Positions 60,215 to 64,000 of a stretch of 64,000 bases of DNA are shown piece by piece (position 1 is the stretch's first letter; each line of letters begins with the position of its first letter). A program made the translations under genes and the position numbers. The notes below the pieces were generated by a model. It saw only the letters and a list, made by a program, of their open reading frames with translations. It searched no databases and was not told the DNA's origin. Origin of the DNA: Trifolium pratense (Eukaryota; Streptophyta; Magnoliopsida; Fabales; Fabaceae); NCBI RefSeq assembly GCF_020283565.1, contig NC_060060.1, positions 26,040,001-26,104,000 on the forward strand. The letters are read 5' to 3'.

Positions 60215-60248
<34 letters not shown>
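60200..60248. repeat. (CAT)n microsatellite
   Basis: About 16 CAT/ATC trinucleotides with two CGT interruptions. Confidence 0.95.
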
Positions 60249-60249
<1 letters not shown>

Positions 60250-60401
60250 TTTTGCATAAAATAAAACACCTTTTTCATCATAATCAATATTGGATTGCTT
60301 GAACTTCTACCTAATTAAATATTGCCACAACCACCCTAAATTATACTTTCTACCTACTCTCATCCTAAAAAAACAAGATTGCTTTGGTTGTGTTTTCTGG
60401 T

Positions 60402-61442
60402 CACTACAAGAATTCCTTGTATTTGCAACCAACATTTCAGGCGGACTTAAAACTCCACACAAATTTTGATACATTTGCGGCGGAAAATACCCACGCAAAT
60501 GAAAGGGTGAAAAATCTAAATTTCCGGAGCATTTGCGGCGGCTTTTTTACATTTGCGGCGGACTGTAATTTATGGCGGTAAAAGCAGTTTTTGCAGTGGC
60601 ACAAATCCCATGCAAACCTAGAAAAGTGAAGCAACATTTGCGTCGGAAAACAGCCCACACAAATGACATCATCGTTTAAAAAAATAATCACTTTTCGGCT
60701 GACTTTGACCCACGCAAATTTCAGCCTGCGTTGTGATGTCTTCTGCGGTGGCCTTTAGGCCCACGCAAATGACAGGGCGGGAAAATTCATAATTCAATTT
60801 TTTCCTTCTATATAAACAATCTCCTCCTTTCATTCTTCTTACAACTTTCATATCTCAATTTTTTCTTCTCACTACAATCATCATATACCATTTTTCTCTA
60901 CAACTTTCTTACTATAAATTTTACTAAACAATCTCATTCCATTCTTCATACAACTTTCACATCTCAATTTTTCTTCTCTCTAGAATCACCATATCTCCCT
61001 CCCCTCTACAAATTCTTTACTCAATTAAAATGCAAAAATTAATTGTCTCACTAATTTTAAAATAAACATTGAAAAGTTTAGCACAAATTCCTTACTAAAT
61101 TAAAATGCAAAATAAATCGTCTCACTAATTTTAAAATAAAAAAATGAAAAGTTTAGAAAAAAAAAATATACTTTTTATTTTTTTAAAAGAAAATGCATTT
61201 TGCAGCGGCCTTTGGCCCACGCAAATGACAAGGTTTTTTTAAATGTGTCTTTGCCGGCGGAAAAGTTTGCCGCAAACATACTGGCTGTATCTTTTCCGGC
61301 GGAAAAAGTCCGCCGCAAACGTTTCCTACCACGTTTTTTCCGTGGGAACAGTTTCCGCCGCAAATTTGCCATTGCGGCTGCCTTTTGTGCATTTCCGTGG
61401 GCTTTTGGCCGCTGCAAACCCATGTGTTTCTTGTAATTAGTG
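60402..61442. mobile_element. CACTA-type non-autonomous element, 1041 bp
   Basis: Starts CACTACAAGAATTCC and ends TTTCTTGTAATTAGTG, an imperfect CACTA inverted repeat. Both subterminal regions carry many copies of TTTGCGGCGG and CCCACGCAAAT, typical for CACTA elements. The flanking trinucleotides GGT and CGT differ by one base. No transposase; open frames on both strands are by-products of the repeats. Confidence 0.75.
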
Positions 61443-62671
61443 CGTTGGTGTGTTGGGATTGGTGTGTTTTTGTTTTGTTTTCGTTGGTTTTATTATGGAG
61501 ACAATTGTTCGATTCGAGTCCTTTAGAGAGGTTTTATTACTAGTGATTTTTGTTTGGCTTAGAGGCTGCCGTTTTGGTTGTTGTTGATGCGACATGGTTT
61601 AGTGTCCGAGTAGGATTGATCGTTATCGTCGTGATGAAGTTTGAGTTGGATGGGCGGGGATGATGATATTTGGTGTAAGGGCCTGCTAGGATTTAGGTGT
61701 TGTTTTAGTTTATTTTCTTACTTGTGATGTGATGATATGTGTTTGTTTTGCGCTCCAACCAAACCGAAGAAACGAGATCACAAATAGACAGGCTCTAGTT
61801 TCGCCCCACAAATTAAACACACAAGATGTATGTCTCTAATATAAGAAATTTTCATTAATTTATATTGGTCTAATATCATATTTTAAAATAACTTTATCAA
61901 TACAAATCTTTGACGTGACATCTCTCTAAAAAAAAAAACTTTCCAATATAATCTCTTATCTCTCTATATTATATATTCAATTGAAGAAATAAAAAGTTTG
62001 AAAATATTTTAACAGTATTTTTAAAAACACAATATATCTAACAAAATTGTTATTACTGATAATTTTTTTTTAAAAACCATTCTAATCAAACCCGGGTTGA
62101 ATATCTAGTTTAATGTAAAAAAGGAGTTGTTCAATGCATTTTCAATGCACATGGCCGTTGTGAAAATACAATGCATTTTTTATAAAAAAAAAAGAAAAAC
62201 TATGGCAAAAAGCAAGTAAAAAGCTAAACATCCAAAGCACTCTAACATGTGGCTCTTGGCAAATGTGTAGACACGGTCTCAATTGACTGATAATGATGCT
62301 CTTATACACTACTTAAAAAATATAATTTAGTGATGGAAATTAGAGACGAAACAAAATCCCTCAATAAATGTGACGGAATTAGTGACGGAATATTATAATT
62401 TTTATATTGACAAACATCAGTGACGAAATTTATGATAGAAAAATCTATCACAAATTTGATGAGATTAAATGCAGTGAGGAATGTTGTGACAAAATTTATC
62501 CATCTCTAATTATTCAGTCACAAATTCTATCACAACCAGGCATAACATATTGATTTTGTGAGAAAAAGATTCCCTCTCAAATAATTTTAATAAATGATGA
62601 AATATCAATTTTTTTAAAAAAATCATAATTATTATTATTTATCTATTTTGATAAGATTACTTTTTCTTTTT
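61443..62671. other. Intergenic stretch with a dispersed GTGACGAAA-type motif
   Basis: No gene. At 62320-62540 the motif GTGACGGAA/GTGACGAAATT and its complement TTTGTGACTG recur, resembling a transposon subterminal region, but no ends were defined. Confidence 0.35.
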
Positions 62672-63100
62672 TGAAAAATAAGAAACTTTTATTAACTGCT
62701 CAAAATGTGCCTCATATCATTTTGGATATGAATAGCAATGTGATCGGGTACAGTAGAAAACTAATGCTTGTTGGGCTCACAAGAGGTCCAACGGGCCAAA
62801 TTATGAGCAACATGATGAAAACTTCTCAACACACCACAACATTTCTCCCCTACCCCCCACAAAATTCAGAAAACGTTTTCCGAATTTTTTATAGTGTAAA
62901 TTTTACACTAGAAAAACACTTCAGAACGTATTTTCCGAATTTTTTTTACGTGCTAGCGGGGCAGGGGAGAAATGTTGTGGTGGGTTGAGAAGTTTTCGGA
63001 CATGATTACCAGACCTCCTAACCCAACTAACAGAAACATAAGGGAGCTTTTGCAACATATTTCCCTTGTTTCTAGCAATGCGACCCCAACAAACTTTAGG
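62672..63100 (-). mobile_element. LINE-like 3' end, minus strand, split by a MITE
   Basis: On the minus strand it ends CATTTTGAGCAGTTAATAAAAG followed by an A-rich tail, resembling the LINE end at 31456. Similar sequence resumes on the other side of the MITE at 62817-62997. No intact coding frame. Confidence 0.4.
62817..62997. mobile_element. Fold-back MITE of the M1 family, 181 bp
   Basis: Ends GAAAACTTCTCAACACACC and the inverted GGTGGGTTGAGAAGTTTTC. A 9-bp flank CAACATGAT / GGACATGAT matches at seven positions. The core TTTTCCGAATTTTTT and CACTAGAAAAACA is shared with the copies at 18145 and 58152. Confidence 0.8.
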
Positions 63101-63550
63101 ATACTAATGTAATGCTTGTTATGGGAGAAGTTACTGGAGTGTTATGTTAGGTTTTCTATTGAATTCATTTCATGCAATGCTTGTTAATAAGCACTATTAA
63201 CAAAAACAGAGTTAAATTTTCAAAATATAAAACAAAAGCAGAGTTAAATACTTAGTATTTGGATAGAATGTAGTAGTGTGATACATATATAAATTATAAA
63301 CATCACACATTGAAACTTTAATAAATATTAAACTTGTGGGATACACGACGTCACAAGTTTTTCACCATGTATAATATATTGATTCACCGGCAAAAACAAT
63401 CTTAAGCATGATGAAAGACTTGTCTCAATCCTCATCAAAGACTTGTGCGATTCACTTTCATCAAAGATAAACCGTAGAGATATTCATCAATCCTCATCTA
63501 TTATGTCAAGATCAAGAAACCAATGGATAAATTTCAGCATTAAACATATA
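63101..63550. other. 3' flank of the receptor kinase gene
   Basis: No gene; probable 3'UTR and intergenic DNA of the minus-strand kinase gene. Confidence 0.45.
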
Positions 63551-64000
63551 TCACTCGAGTTCTCTATCACGACTTTGAAGCATCTCAACCACTTGACTCA
63601 TAGTAGGTCTAATATCCCTATCTTCCTCAACACAGTCCAAAGCAACTCTAGCCAAAATTTCCATTTTACTCAAATCACAATTATTCACCATTGAAGGATC
63701 TATAATTTCTTCCACCCAACATGCACTCCTCTTTTTCTCTCTTACCCAAGTTATCAATCTTCTATTATTTGCCACTTCTCCATCATATCCTTCTATATTC
63801 ATCATTGTTGAACTCTTTCCAGTTATCATCTCCAACACAACAATCCCATAACTATAAACATCTACTTTAGATGTTATTGGTAAATTCAAAATCCATTCAG
63901 GCGCCATATATCCTCTTGTTCCTCTTATCATTGAGAATTCTGAATTATTGTTGAGATTGTTTCTATTTTGGAGTTTAGACAATCCAAAATCTGCTAACTT
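63551..64000 (-). CDS. Receptor-like protein kinase, C-terminal kinase part (ZmPK1/SD2-like); gene continues beyond the right edge
   Basis: The minus strand is open from the window edge to the stop at 63551 (149 residues). It opens with KLADFGLSK (subdomain VII, DFG), then GTRGYMAPEW (activation segment and APE), DVYSYGIVVLEMITG (subdomain IX) and DRDIRPTMSQVVEML (subdomain XI), ending RDRELE. The mix of LADFGLSKL, GYMAPEWILNLPITSKVDVYSYG and an acidic IIDP segment resembles the G-type lectin/ZmPK1 group of plasma-membrane Ser/Thr receptor kinases. The ectodomain, membrane segment, ATP loop and catalytic HRD lie outside the window, so ligand class is not shown. All visible kinase motifs are intact. 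Confidence 0.9.
   Translation of the reverse strand, partial: KLADFGLSKLQNRNNLNNNSEFSMIRGTRGYMAPEWILNLPITSKVDVYSYGIVVLEMITGKSSTMMNIEGYDGEVANNRRLITWVREKKRSACWVEEIIDPSMVNNCDLSKMEILARVALDCVEEDRDIRPTMSQVVEMLQSRDRELE

Noticed and set aside
61183..61440. Overlapping open frames on both strands
   Set aside because: They follow from the GC-rich, mirrored subterminal repeats of the CACTA element.
1..64000. CRISPR arrays, bacterial operons or prophage
   Set aside because: No spaced direct repeats of that type; intron structure and repeats show a plant nuclear genome.

Overview
This is a 64 kb piece of an AT-rich, transposon-crowded dicot nuclear genome. Long AT-rich intergenic DNA, short exons with GT/AG introns, and Stowaway-, hAT-, Mutator-, Harbinger-, CACTA-, Helitron-, SINE-, LINE- and LTR-type elements all point to a flowering plant. 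The gene families and the style of the repeats make a papilionoid legume (Medicago or Trifolium type) my best guess. That is inference; no marker in the window proves it.

Layout. A bHLH transcription factor gene enters from the left edge (1-1099, minus; N-terminal exon plus the start of exon 2). A repeat-rich desert follows to about 14 kb. A broken GH10 xylanase gene (14078-15083, minus) is cut off at its 5' side by an LTR-like insertion. An intact four-exon gene for a WIT-type tail-anchored nuclear-envelope protein lies at 23000-26056 (plus), with a long 5'UTR intron. Two tandem box C/D snoRNA genes sit near 29.9-30.4 kb. Between 31 and 53 kb there are LINE, gypsy, SINE, hAT and fold-back elements, many nested with readable target-site duplications. 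An intact three-exon GH3 auxin-conjugating enzyme gene is at 53147-55669 (plus). The last 8 kb carries an hAT element with a 41-bp minisatellite, a CACTA element, and the C-terminal kinase end of a receptor-like kinase (63551-64000, minus) that runs off the right edge.

The genes are unrelated single transcription units, not a pathway or an operon: a transcription factor, a nuclear-envelope anchor, an auxin-homeostasis enzyme, a receptor kinase and rRNA-modification guides. The most interesting signals lie outside protein genes: the duplicated C/D snoRNA pair with a shared guide, a probable GC-AG intron in the WIT gene, a SINE/hAT/Stowaway nest whose layers can be dated relative to one another, a tiny complete Helitron, and a group of fold-back elements with 9-bp target duplications.
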